A stretch of DNA of 54,844 nucleotides from positions 1 through 54,844 of the forward strand of contig JANXBW010000030.1 in assembly GCA_025060325.1 (NCBI GenBank), read 5' to 3'. Origin of the DNA: Thermoguttaceae bacterium (GTDB lineage: Bacteria > Planctomycetota > Planctomycetia > Pirellulales > Thermoguttaceae). The notes beneath the pieces were generated by a model. It was given only the letters and a program-made list of their open reading frames with translations, was not told the origin of the DNA and made no database searches. The translations under genes and the position numbers were made by a program. Numbering within the stretch: position 1 is the stretch's first letter; each line of letters starts with the position of its first letter. Positions 16,266 through 25,152 of this stretch are shown here, piece by piece.

Positions 16266-17621
16266 TTAGGCATAGCGGAGGTATTCCTCCGGGAACTTCC
16301 ACGGCTTGCGGTATTCCGGGATTGCCAGCCGCGCGGCTTCCTCGTCGCCAACAATCTGTTTAGTCTGCGGGTCGAAGCGGATGGTGCGCTTCAGTTTCAG
16401 CGAAAGATTCCCCAAAACGATGGGAACATCCACAAAGGTGTGGTATTCTACACGACAAAGCGGTGCCGGACCGCCCTTAATTCCGTCGAGCCATTCACGC
16501 TCATGCCCGGGGGAGGAGGGAATGGACTTCTCCGGCGGAGAAGGATCGGGCAGCTTATCACCTTCCGGTACCACCTTGTACATGCCATAGTCGGCATAAA
16601 GCGTGCCATTTAGGCCGTGGAAGTAGATGCCCAGACGACGGCGCGGTACCGGTTCGCCGTGGAAATCAAATCCATAGCTATTGGCCAGCATGCCCATCCA
16701 GGTCATCGTCAAATTGGGATACTGCCACAATACCTCTTGAACGTCAGGGGCGTCGCCATCGTCCTCGATGACAAATCGGCCACCCAGGCACGTGGTGTGT
16801 GTCGGATAGCCCAACTCGAGGGCCCAGATGGGCAGATCGATAATGTGGGGGGCCATTCCCGGGAGCCACCCTCCGCTATACTCCATCCACGAGCAGTGGT
16901 TGTAAGAACTGGCTACCAAAATCCGGTTGTACGGCCGGTAGGGTGCTGGCCCGATCCACAGGTCCCAGTCGACCCCCTCCGGAACGGGCGTACCGGGATC
17001 GCGGCCAACGCCTTCTTTGCCCTGATTCATCACGTTGAAAGTCCGCACGACAGAGATCGGCCCCAATTTGCCGCTCCGAATATACTCCACAACGCGGCGG
17101 TAGTTTTCGCTTGCGTGGATTTGGGTGCCAACTTGGCTAACGACCTTGTGCCGTTTGACGGCTCCCAGCACAGCCAAACTTTCGCCCAGGTAAAGGGTCA
17201 TCGGCTTCTGGATAAAGATGTGCTTGCCGGCTGCCGCGGCATCCACTGCCTGCAAGCAGTGCCAGTGAGGCACGCTGGCGATAATAACGGCGTCTACATC
17301 CTTGGCCTCTAGCAGTTGACGATAATCTTTGTAGGGTTTGCAAGTGTCGGGATAAGCCTTAATAGTTGCCGCCAAGCGTTCCTGGATAGGGTCGCAAGCG
17401 GCAGTGACGACGACATCAGGATACTTTGCGCAGTTGGCGAGGTTTGCCCGGCCCATCCCGCCGCAGCCAATAAGCCCGATCCCGATCTTTTCGCTAGCTG
17501 GGGCCTGACCTTGCAGCCCAAGTGCCGAGGCAGGTATAAACGCTGGCACGGAGAGGGCTGTACTGGCCGCTGCCGAATGGCTAAGAAACGCACGCCGCGT
17601 GGATAAAGACTTTCCCACCAT
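16266..17621 (-). CDS. Tat-exported Gfo/Idh/MocA-family oxidoreductase
   Basis: This is an NAD(P)-dependent oxidoreductase, probably acting on a sugar or polyol derivative outside the cytoplasm. The Tat signal 'LSTRRAFLSHSAAAST' begins at residue 7. The Rossmann domain follows with 'GIGLIGCGGMGRANL' (residues 47-61), the 'VPHWHCLQAVDAAAAGKHIF' segment and the catalytic-lysine motif as QKP (Lys139). The C-terminal alpha/beta domain has the large insertions typical of planctomycete members and ends 'EYRKPWKFPEEY'. Length is 451 residues. I chose the ATG at 17621 because AAGGAG lies seven bases upstream. It lies 85 bp after the isomerase-like gene and ahead of the UbiD gene, so the three may be co-transcribed. 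Confidence 0.92.
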   Translation of the reverse strand: MVGKSLSTRRAFLSHSAAASTALSVPAFIPASALGLQGQAPASEKIGIGLIGCGGMGRANLANCAKYPDVVVTAACDPIQERLAATIKAYPDTCKPYKDYRQLLEAKDVDAVIIASVPHWHCLQAVDAAAAGKHIFIQKPMTLYLGESLAVLGAVKRHKVVSQVGTQIHASENYRRVVEYIRSGKLGPISVVRTFNVMNQGKEGVGRDPGTPVPEGVDWDLWIGPAPYRPYNRILVASSYNHCSWMEYSGGWLPGMAPHIIDLPIWALELGYPTHTTCLGGRFVIEDDGDAPDVQEVLWQYPNLTMTWMGMLANSYGFDFHGEPVPRRRLGIYFHGLNGTLYADYGMYKVVPEGDKLPDPSPPEKSIPSSPGHEREWLDGIKGGPAPLCRVEYHTFVDVPIVLGNLSLKLKRTIRFDPQTKQIVGDEEAARLAIPEYRKPWKFPEEYLRYA

Positions 17622-17706
17622 TAGCATGCTCCTTCGCTTGAGCACCCAACGTGTTAACGCTTATCAACGATTCCCGCGGCCACAGCTGTTGCTTATATTC
17701 ATCTGC

Positions 17707-18723
17707 CTAGGCGATAGGCCGGCGGAGATCGGCGAATGTCCGCAGATGATATTCAATCCCCACATAGTCGAGTACCCGGCACAACGCCCGCAACGCCACC
17801 CCCATGCCATCTGGCCCACTTTGTCCGCCGAATTGTCCGCCGCCTTTAACATGAGGTTCCAGGTCCAGGAAGACCCCCGGAACTCCCCAGGGCTTTAGCC
17901 GAGCCTCAATCTGCGGAATGGTCGTGGCAAAGTCGCGGAGGATTCGCTCGTGGCCGGCATCGCCGATGTCGGCCGGCACAAAATTGGCTAAGGCATCTTC
18001 GTCAATATGTCCGCCTTTTTCGGTAACTTGGGGGCTGCGGTAGTCTTTTATGTGCATCCACCCAAGCCCAGGCTTCATCGCCTGATACTGTTCGAACACC
18101 TCCTGGGGTGAGTAGCCTTGCACGATCAGATTAGCCGCGTCAAAAACAAGGACCAAATTGGGCCGATTCACCTGTTTATGAATCTCGGCCAAGAGGTAAC
18201 CGTTACTTCCGACTAGGTTGGCCTCCACTTCCAGGCCGAAGACCAATCCGAATTCAGCACAACGGTCGGCGATCCGGCCTAGTTGGTCGACTACTTGGGG
18301 CAGATGATCTTCCGCCCGGGTACCGCGTGGATGATAAAAGGAAAATCCGCGGACGAGCTTTGTCCCGAAGGCTTGGGCCAGTTGACAGGCTCTCGTGACC
18401 TCCTCGGCAAGGTATTTGTCGAAAGGCACGTAACGATTCTTTGTTCCGTCATCAACATCAAGCAGTTTAACCTTGCCAATGGGCGAGCCGAGGGTGGCCA
18501 CCTTAAGTCCGAACCGCTCCTGCAGCCGTTTGATCTCCGCTACCTCGTCGTCTGTCAGCTGCATGACATTTTTTGTACCTGCCCCCAAGTTGATAAAGCG
18601 AATCGTGTAATACTCGAATCCCAGGGCGGCAAATGCGACAAACTGCTGAATAGCAGACTTGTCCTGTGGATCAGCCGCCTCGTCTGCAAAGCCGGAAAGA
18701 ATGACACGCGGTCGATCGGGCAT
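17707..18723 (-). CDS. Sugar phosphate isomerase/epimerase-like TIM-barrel protein
   Basis: This is a xylose-isomerase-like TIM barrel (AP_endonuc_2 superfamily), members of which isomerise or epimerise sugars, keto-polyols or inositol derivatives using a divalent metal. Visible are 'VILSGFADEA' at the N-terminus, 'FGLKVATLGSPIGKV', 'FGLEVEANLVGS' (a metal-ligand Glu is expected here), 'VLVFDAANLI' (Asp), 'GWMHIKDYR' (His) and 'FLDLEPHV' (Glu). Length is 338 residues. The binding site AAAGGAGGTG lies just ahead of the ATG. It heads the minus-strand run with the exported oxidoreductase and the UbiD gene, a frequent combination in planctomycete sugar catabolism. The substrate is not identifiable. 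Confidence 0.88.
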   Translation of the reverse strand: MPDRPRVILSGFADEAADPQDKSAIQQFVAFAALGFEYYTIRFINLGAGTKNVMQLTDDEVAEIKRLQERFGLKVATLGSPIGKVKLLDVDDGTKNRYVPFDKYLAEEVTRACQLAQAFGTKLVRGFSFYHPRGTRAEDHLPQVVDQLGRIADRCAEFGLVFGLEVEANLVGSNGYLLAEIHKQVNRPNLVLVFDAANLIVQGYSPQEVFEQYQAMKPGLGWMHIKDYRSPQVTEKGGHIDEDALANFVPADIGDAGHERILRDFATTIPQIEARLKPWGVPGVFLDLEPHVKGGGQFGGQSGPDGMGVALRALCRVLDYVGIEYHLRTFADLRRPIA

Positions 18724-19680
18724 GGCACCTCCTTTTTGTCCTATTCTTTCAAACCAAATTCAATCGTTCGAAGACGGATGGACTACGGTAAGCGGGGTTG
18801 CTAGAGCGCAAGAAAGACATGGAGCACTAAGTCCCGGAGTGGAACGACTGACTGCAAAAACGATTCGGCGTGGGCAAGGGACCGTCGCACGTGGTGCATG
18901 ATGATAAAAGGCTTTAACCGCCCGGCGGGTCCTCCGGCCGATAGTCGTTTGCCAGCACTCCATGGTAGCTTGTGCCGACTACAGCCGGGCCAAAGGCCTC
19001 AACTATGAAAACTAAGTAATCCCTTCTATGCCAGGCACCTCCAACTTTGCCGGCTGAGGCCGTGAACGCCGGACGGTTCTTCCGTTTCCCGATTATCATG
19101 CGAGCTTGTTTGCCCATTTGCAACCGTCTGGGACAGGGAGAGCTTGTTTTGCAAGCCTGGCTTTTTAGTGAATTTGTCGACGCCATAGCCGGGCGGGTAG
19201 AGGTGAGAAGCTACGAGGCGGCCAGCCCTCGGGGGTAGAAGCCTCTCCCCAGGCTTGCTCCGAAACTGGATGGGTTGGCCAAGCTGAGGAATGCTGCCAG
19301 TACCACCTTTGCCAATGCTACCTGCGGTTTATCGCGCCGCATCCATGCGGGGAGGTAAGAACGACTTTGGACCGGTTGGCAGAGCGACTGAGTTGTCTCG
19401 GGCCTCGCCTCTTTTAACGCCAGTGGAAGTCAAGCTCGCGACCCGAAGGAAGAGGTTGCGCCTAAAAGTCGTGTGAAAACCCCGTTGGCCAGGAAAACGG
19501 AGGTGGGAAGGACTGGTCAATCGCACCCATCTCCGTGGCCCCACGGGGGTTCGCAAGGCGACACAGAAGCCGGTTTGTCATGCTCGTGTCGCCGGGACGG
19601 AAGGGGGACTAGTCTGCTAAGGGTTGCGAGGGCGCCAACTGTCGCCCCGCCCGGCTCAGCGGGTTAGCGGGACAGCTTTC
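18724..19680. other. Long gene-free stretch with one strong hairpin
   Basis: About 950 bases without a supported gene. The frames at 18914-19186 (minus) and 19473-19667 (plus) have no motifs. A strong imperfect hairpin lies at 19487-19540 and is listed separately. I compared the stretch with the conserved cores of SRP RNA, tmRNA and RNase P RNA and found none. An unannotated small RNA is possible but not shown. Confidence 0.4.
19487..19540. repeat. Imperfect hairpin in the 18.7-19.7 kb gap
   Basis: GGCC (19487-19490) and ACGGAGGTGGG (19496-19507) pair with CCCATCTCCGTGGCC (19526-19540), with one mismatch and a short 5' bulge. The loop is about 18 bases. No T-run follows, so a terminator is unlikely. 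It could be part of a structured RNA or a protein-binding site. Confidence 0.35.
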
Positions 19681-19977
19681 TTAGGCAGCTTGGCGCACCG
19701 AAGGTGCTGGGTATAGCAACCGAGTGGTTTGGATCCGTTGCCCGTTCAGGCCGTAAAAGAGAAGAAGTTCTCGCTTATAGTCCCATACGGCCATCATTCG
19801 AAGTCGCCGCGGGCCTTCGAAGACGAAGTATTTACCCACCGGCTGACCCCGCCGATAAAGCGGAAATTCCGTGAGCTCGAAGAATCGCGGGTCGAGGTCA
19901 TACCGGCTGCAAAACGTATCGATGATGTAAGCGCGGAGATCCTCAGTGCTGCCGACGACCTGGGTGACTTCCGCCAT
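19681..19977 (-). CDS. Small conserved hypothetical protein
   Basis: A 98-residue protein starting 'MAEVTQVVGSTEDLRAYI'. It resembles a small planctomycete family that I recall only by pattern: an N-terminal helix 'LRAYIIDTFCSRYDLDP', then 'LYRRGQPVGKYFVFEGPRRL' and 'MMAVWDYKRELLLFYGLNGQR'. The function is unknown. The longer start at 20115 adds 46 residues without family-like features, so I chose the internal ATG at 19977. No signal or membrane segment is visible. It stands alone, with the tRNA relic and the PmoA-like gene upstream. Confidence 0.6.
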   Translation of the reverse strand: MAEVTQVVGSTEDLRAYIIDTFCSRYDLDPRFFELTEFPLYRRGQPVGKYFVFEGPRRLRMMAVWDYKRELLLFYGLNGQRIQTTRLLYPAPSVRQAA

Positions 19978-20700
19978 GAATACCGTCCGTTTGCAAATGT
20001 CCCAAAGGTGCGGTTCCCGAGGTGGCCCGGGTTGGTTCTTCGGGAAAAATCGGCAGCCCCCAAGTCCGGCATCATGAAATTTTGGGTCGAGAACGGTGGG
20101 CCGCGGAGAGTTCAACTGCTCGGGCCCGCAAAAACGATCAGTAAATCAAATCACTTACTAATGTATCGGGCGGCAAAGTAAGAACAAAGCCCTTGCACCA
20201 CACCAATGGTGTGAGTGGGGGGGCGGCTGCCCAGAGGGAGTTTTCGGGGATTTTCGCGGCATTTCGCTGCCAAAAAAATTTTGGCTGCTTCAAAGGGGCT
20301 AAGTTCGCTGGGCGAGGCAGAAACCCTCGTTTGCCCACAAGGAAACCACTTCGCATGAGTCTTTTTGCGTCCGGCCGAAACGGTTTCTCGTCCTGGCTGG
20401 CCGGTACCGTGAGGGGGTCTCTCCTCCCGCCGGCATGGGTGCATGGTTAGAGCGCGTCCCTGATAAGGACGAGGTCGGTGGTTCATCCCGGCGTCAGGGG
20501 GGTACAGCCTACTTTCCGATTTGCCAGGGGTGACCCGGGGCTGCCCTCCGCTCATCGAAGACTTCGATCAGGAGGGCCCGAAATTCGGCCGGAGGTTTTT
20601 CGTGCCCACCCACCGAAGCAGTGACCGATGCCCCCTTCGATCTTGGTGTAGCCGGCATTTCTCAGGTGTCCCGGTTGAGCAGTTCCGGAACCCAAAAGCC
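19978..20700. other. Intergenic stretch containing a tRNA relic
   Basis: No supported protein gene. It contains a short palindrome at 20199-20213 (CACACCAATGGTGTG) and the tRNA-Ile-like fragment at 20444-20485. The frames at 20193-20450 and 20521-20817 have no recognisable motifs; the second overlaps the PmoA-like gene on the other strand. Confidence 0.45.
20444..20485 (+). pseudogene. tRNA-Ile (GAT) relic
   Basis: These 42 bases match the core of a bacterial tRNA-Ile(GAT): the 3' half of the D arm (TGGTTAGAGC), a complete anticodon arm GCGTCC-CTGATAA-GGACG with anticodon GAT at 20462-20464, the variable loop AGGTC and the 5' half of the T arm (GGTGGTTCA). The 5' half of the D arm, the rest of the T stem and both acceptor strands do not pair. 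The gene cannot fold into a cloverleaf, so it looks like a dead copy or what remains after a mobile element left a tRNA target. The functional tRNA-Ile must be elsewhere. Confidence 0.75.
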
Positions 20701-21657
20701 CTACGGGAGTGGCTCGCTTGCGTAGCGCTCGTAGGCTCGGGCGACCTCGCCGCTTTCAGTATCCCCCCGATGTATCCATATGCGGTAGGCCAGCCGAATA
20801 GACTCCCCTTCTTTTAACTCAAACGATCCGTCGCCATTTCCGGTGAAGTCGTGCTGGCCGAACGGGTTGGCCGCAAACAGCCCGTAAGTCCGCACATGCC
20901 AAAACGTGGGGTAGCGGAAACTGGCCGGGTGATTCATCACAGCGATGCCAACGATTTCGTCATCAATCGGCCCATAATAATCAACCCAGGATGCCTTTTT
21001 GCCCCAGGCCGCTTGGTCCACAAGACCGTCAGCGTTGACGATTCGCCCACCTCGTTTAGCGTCCACTTTGATTGTCTCAGCTACCCGCAGAGCAAAAGTC
21101 CCTTCCTTCGTGTCACCGAAGCGCACCGGACCGTAACGCGCCGTGATGGTGATGACAAAGTCGATCCAACGGGCGCTCTCTTCTGCTCCGAAGCGGAGGA
21201 TTCGCCGGTCCTCGCAAATGGTTTTTCCCTCCCGATCGAGCCACTCATTTCGGGTGATGATTTTGCCCACCGGCCCGCTTTCCAAAAGCTCGAATTCGCA
21301 GTGCCTAATACGATCTCGATCCCAATAGCTTAGTCCGTTAACGTCTCCATGGCCGAACCATAGCGACCTATGGTGAGGATGGTCTTCCCGCTCCCCCGGA
21401 AATTTTGCCATCGGGAAATGGCGTGTAACTGGTTTGCCCGTTGGCCCAATAATGGGCCAAAGGATCGGGGTGCCGTTAAATTCACGCCAATATTCGGTAA
21501 AAAGTTCACCGTTAATTGTGACAATAGCCCCGCGTTCCGACTCTTTCACATCCACTTGGGCCATGACTCGTACCGTCTGAAAGCCGGCCCAAAGGAGAAT
21601 TACCAATGCGGGTATTCTCACCCCACTAAAGCGACCAACAACTGTAATCGTGTACAT
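20701..21657 (-). CDS. PmoA-like exported protein (DUF6807)
   Basis: This is a secreted protein of the family annotated as methane oxygenase PmoA (PF14100/DUF6807). The name is misleading, since the family is abundant in planctomycetes next to carbohydrate genes and is unrelated to particulate methane monooxygenase. The signal peptide ends near 'RVMAQVDV' (about residue 34). Visible are 'GELFTEYWREFNGTPILWPIIGP', with the pattern G-P-T-G-K, 'DHPHHRSLWFGHGDVNG' and 'NHPASFRYPTFWHVRTYGLFAANPFG'. These His-rich motifs are the family hallmark. Length is 318 residues. AGGAGG precedes the ATG at 21657; an earlier start at 21738 is unlikely. It diverges from the GH36 gene across 630 bp. The biochemical role is not established. 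Confidence 0.85.
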   Translation of the reverse strand: MYTITVVGRFSGVRIPALVILLWAGFQTVRVMAQVDVKESERGAIVTINGELFTEYWREFNGTPILWPIIGPTGKPVTRHFPMAKFPGEREDHPHHRSLWFGHGDVNGLSYWDRDRIRHCEFELLESGPVGKIITRNEWLDREGKTICEDRRILRFGAEESARWIDFVITITARYGPVRFGDTKEGTFALRVAETIKVDAKRGGRIVNADGLVDQAAWGKKASWVDYYGPIDDEIVGIAVMNHPASFRYPTFWHVRTYGLFAANPFGQHDFTGNGDGSFELKEGESIRLAYRIWIHRGDTESGEVARAYERYASEPLP

Positions 21658-22286
21658 AGATCCTCCTCTCCTCACCGCTGTATTAGCCGACAGAGTTTTC
21701 CACACGAATATTCTCTGGTTACCCGCCGAGAGCGGCAACTTGCCGACGAATTATCGCTTCTGTCCCACATGGGGGAAGTGTCAACAACTAACGGCAAAAC
21801 CGCCGCGACTGCGCGTCCCTTAGGGAGACCTGAGGACGGCCCCAATGCTGCCCGCCTGGCAAAGTACGTTCCCCTGCCGAGGCCGTGGAGCACCGTTGGT
21901 CCGCAATTTCCCGCAAGTTTACCTTAGTGCCTGGCTTTTTGCCACCGATTGCCTGTTGTGCTATACGTAGCCTTCCAGACGGCCAGTTTGACTGCTGGCT
22001 CTTGGTCCAGGACCCCTGGGTAATGTGACTGCCAAGGCCCGAGGGCGGCTTTGCAGCCAAGCGTTGCTAAGCGGAGGCATCGGCTGCCTTGAGGGGGCAG
22101 TTCCGGCTCAGTCTGCCGTACATCTTTTTTGGCACTTGATAGCCCGGCCGAGTGTGGGGTGTTCTCAGGCTCAAGATTCAGCTTGTTGTGCCCGGTGCTT
22201 CGCTCGGCTATTCTCCATGACCGAGGGTGGGTGGGGAGCGATCCGAATTGTCTTACCGGCGATTACGAATTGGGAGGAGGAAACCC
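21658..22286. other. Divergent intergenic region between PmoA-like and GH36 genes
   Basis: This should hold the promoters for both neighbours. The frames at 21672-21893, 21788-22060 and 22025-22318 show no motifs. I see no clear operator palindrome or known riboswitch core. The GH36 ribosome binding site, GGAGGAGG, is at its right end (about 22272-22279). Confidence 0.4.
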
Positions 22287-24944
22287 ATGTTTCGGAGAAC
22301 CCTGGATCAATCGCTTAACGCTAAGGCGGTAAGAGTAGGTGCTGCTTTAGTTGCCCTGTGGGTTGGGATGGGCACGCTTCCCGGGACTACCCTTTCCGAG
22401 CCCTTGCCGCCATGCCCCCAGATTGACCGGATTGTCAACGCCATATCCGCAGCAAGCGCTGAGGTGCCATTCTCTTTCATGTACGGCGAGCGGTCTTCGC
22501 GGGAGTTCCTCCCGCAGTGGGCCAGCATACGGCAGGAAGTGCGGGTAAACGCGACCACAGTCCGTCTTGTGCAGACCTGGCAAGATCCTGCCAAACGGCT
22601 TGAAGTTCGCTGGGAGGCGATCCGTTATGAGGATTTTCCGGTGATCGAGTGGACGATTTTCTTCCGCAACATGGGTAGCGATTCCACGGAGATTCTGCAA
22701 CAGGTTCACGCAGTGGACCTAAGCCTTTCGGCCGAGCCGGCTGCGGAGGTCGTGCTTCATCATCATGTCGGTTCGGAGGCGACGGCGTCCGATTATGCCC
22801 CGCGGCAAACTCCGCTACCTCCCGGCCAAAAGATTGAGTTGGCTCCAGTTGGTGGCCGGCCAAGCAATGGCGTATGGCCCTACTTTAATTTGGCCATGGA
22901 AAAGCGTGGAGTGATTTTCGCCGTCGGCTGGCCGGGTCAGTGGCGGGCTAGCTTTGCTCGGTCGGAAACCGGTGCGGTCGAGCTTCGTGCTGGCCAGCAA
23001 TTTCTGCGGGCCAAGCTCTTGCCTGGCGAAGAAATCCGCACGCCTCTGGTGGTGCTCCTGTTTTGGGAAGGTGACCGGTTGAAATCGCAAAACATTTGGC
23101 GGCGGTGGATGATTGCGCATAACATCCCGAGACCAAGTGGCAAGCTCCCTTCCCCCATGTTCTTAGCGTCAAGTTCACGGGCGTACGAAGAAATGATCCA
23201 CGCCAACGAAGAAAATCAAAAAATGCATATCGACCGGTATTTGCAGGAAAAAATCAACATCGATTATTGGTGGATGGACGCGGGGTGGTATGTCCAGGAG
23301 TATGGTTGGCCACATGTAGGCACTTGGGAGGTGGACCGGCGGCGATTCCCGCGGGGTCTCCGCGCCATTAGTGATTACGCCCATGCCCGAGGGGTAAAAA
23401 TCTTGGTGTGGTTCGAGCCGGAGCGCGTCATGCCCGGCACGTGGCTTTATGAAAATCACCCGGAATGGCTTTTAAGCACCTCGGGCCGGACAAATCTGCT
23501 AGCTGATCTTCGCGTTTGGCGCTCCGCCAAGATTGGCAAGCCGGACCCCTGTGTTGTTCTGAACACAAGTACGGAGGAACGGCAAATGGCGGGGATAGCC
23601 TGGCCGGGACAGACGGTTTCCTTTCACCCAGGCGGCGAGGGCCAGTTTGCGGTAATTCGCTACATAGCTGACGAAGCAGGCGTACATGAAGTCGAAGCTA
23701 CCTTCACCGGGCTGGACCGGGCACCCACTACTACCGAGGTGCTCGTGTTAGCAAAAGGGGAGCTGCTCTTTCGCGGCTGGCTTAATCTCCGTGGAGAGGG
23801 AAATAGCCAAACCTTCGATGGTAAGGTGGCCCTTTCCCCTGGGGACACCGTGGATTTTGTCGTCGGCTGGGGAAATGGGACCCACATCTGCGACACAACG
23901 GGGATCGTAGCTCAGGTTGTGACTCCTTCCGGAAAAGTACACGATGTGGCAAGGGAGTTTGGGACGGAGGCTAATCCCGCCGGGAGGTGGAGCTATGGCT
24001 GGGTGCCCGGAGGCGAAAAGCCGGATCTGTCTAAATTTATTCTTTTTGACCGCCCCGGCACTGGAAGCCCCCCTGAGCCGCGACTTCTGAACTTGGGTAA
24101 TCCGGCTGCGCGGCAGTGGCTGACGGAGCATATCAGCCGCCTAATCGTTGACGAAGGGATTGACCTTTACCGCCAGGATTTCAACATCGATCCACTTCCA
24201 TTCTGGCGGGCAAACGACGAGCCTGATCGCGAGGGCATCACGGAAAATAAGTACGTTCAAGGTTTTCTTTGGTTTTGGGACGAGCTTCGGCGGCGATTTC
24301 CGGCCATGTTGATTGATTCGTGCGCAAGTGGTGGACGTCGCAATGATCTAGAAACGATGCGTCGGGCTGTGCCGCTTTGGCGAAGCGACTATGCCTACGA
24401 GCCGATCGGCCACCAGTGCATGACGTATGGCATTAGTCTTTGGCTGCCTTATCATGGCACCGGCACGGTTGCGTTTACGGGGGCACCTTACTATGGAAGT
24501 GGCTGGACTCCCGTAGAACCGTACGCCTTTTGGTCCAATGCTGCCCCAAGCTTAGGCTGCGGGGTGGACATTCGGGTGCCTAATCTCGATTACGATACGC
24601 TTCGGCGGCTTTGCCAAAGCTGGCGGACCTTCAGCCGCTTTTACTACGGCGACTTCTATCCGCTTACTGCGTACACGCAATCGCCTGCAGAGTGGATGGC
24701 TTGGCAATTCCACATGCCTGAGGACCAGGCCGGAGCGGTCCAGGTGTTTCGGCGTCAGGAATCGACCGTTGATGAAGTAAAGCTCCGTCTTCGCGACATT
24801 GATCCTCAGTCCAATTACAAGATTACTGCGCTTGAAGGCCAAATGCCATCGAAATTAACGGGCCGGCAATTAGCCGAGGAGGGCTTTGCCGTGCGCATTC
24901 CCACCCGACCGGGCGTGGTGGTCTTCGTTTACGAAAGGGAGTAA
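22287..24944 (+). CDS. Alpha-galactosidase-like GH36 enzyme with an inserted domain
   Basis: This exported glycoside hydrolase, 885 residues, probably removes alpha-linked galactose from oligo- or polysaccharides. After the signal peptide comes the N-terminal beta-supersandwich (about 35-290), then the (beta/alpha)8 barrel with 'YWWMDAGWYV' (Asp331), 'LVWFEPERVMPGTWL', 'LYRQDFNIDP' (nucleophile Asp631), 'DSCASGGRRNDLE' and 'LWRSDYAYEP' (acid/base Asp701). A C-terminal beta domain closes it. About 170 residues (roughly 407-580) are inserted inside the barrel between the 'HPEWLL' region and 'LNLGNPAARQWL'. They look like a beta-sandwich ('GGEGQFAVIRYIADEAGVHEVE', 'KVALSPGDTVDFVVGW'), resembling a carbohydrate-binding module. 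The GGAGGAGGAAA site decides the ATG at 22287. Confidence 0.9.
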   Translation: MFRRTLDQSLNAKAVRVGAALVALWVGMGTLPGTTLSEPLPPCPQIDRIVNAISAASAEVPFSFMYGERSSREFLPQWASIRQEVRVNATTVRLVQTWQDPAKRLEVRWEAIRYEDFPVIEWTIFFRNMGSDSTEILQQVHAVDLSLSAEPAAEVVLHHHVGSEATASDYAPRQTPLPPGQKIELAPVGGRPSNGVWPYFNLAMEKRGVIFAVGWPGQWRASFARSETGAVELRAGQQFLRAKLLPGEEIRTPLVVLLFWEGDRLKSQNIWRRWMIAHNIPRPSGKLPSPMFLASSSRAYEEMIHANEENQKMHIDRYLQEKINIDYWWMDAGWYVQEYGWPHVGTWEVDRRRFPRGLRAISDYAHARGVKILVWFEPERVMPGTWLYENHPEWLLSTSGRTNLLADLRVWRSAKIGKPDPCVVLNTSTEERQMAGIAWPGQTVSFHPGGEGQFAVIRYIADEAGVHEVEATFTGLDRAPTTTEVLVLAKGELLFRGWLNLRGEGNSQTFDGKVALSPGDTVDFVVGWGNGTHICDTTGIVAQVVTPSGKVHDVAREFGTEANPAGRWSYGWVPGGEKPDLSKFILFDRPGTGSPPEPRLLNLGNPAARQWLTEHISRLIVDEGIDLYRQDFNIDPLPFWRANDEPDREGITENKYVQGFLWFWDELRRRFPAMLIDSCASGGRRNDLETMRRAVPLWRSDYAYEPIGHQCMTYGISLWLPYHGTGTVAFTGAPYYGSGWTPVEPYAFWSNAAPSLGCGVDIRVPNLDYDTLRRLCQSWRTFSRFYYGDFYPLTAYTQSPAEWMAWQFHMPEDQAGAVQVFRRQESTVDEVKLRLRDIDPQSNYKITALEGQMPSKLTGRQLAEEGFAVRIPTRPGVVVFVYERE

Positions 24945-24960
24945 CAGCCACTGTGGCTGT
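24944..24960. repeat. Perfect hairpin overlapping the GH36 stop codon
   Basis: ACAGCCA-CTG-TGGCTGT forms a perfect 7-bp stem with a 3-base loop and starts on the last base of the TAA stop. No T-run follows. It may protect the 3' end or help end transcription, but this is weaker than a normal intrinsic terminator. Confidence 0.45.
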
Positions 24961-25152
24961 GAGTACGGGCTTGCTGCTTGACTGGGTCCGACTTAGAGTT
25001 CGGCGACGAAAGAATGGTCCTTCCGCTCCCCTGCTGGGTTTGCGCCGGCTTGATTTGGTGATAAGATGTTGCCTCCTTATTCTCGCCATTCGGTTCGAGG
25101 TGTGTGACGGCAGGAGATTTTTCCGTCGACGACTCGTGATGGGGACCCAGCG

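Noticed and set aside
18724-19680. SRP RNA, tmRNA or RNase P RNA in the long gap
   Set aside because: None of the conserved core sequences of these RNAs is present on either strand as far as I can read.
20701-21657. True methane monooxygenase subunit (from the family name PmoA)
   Set aside because: The protein is soluble and exported with His-rich DUF6807 motifs, not a multi-helix membrane subunit.
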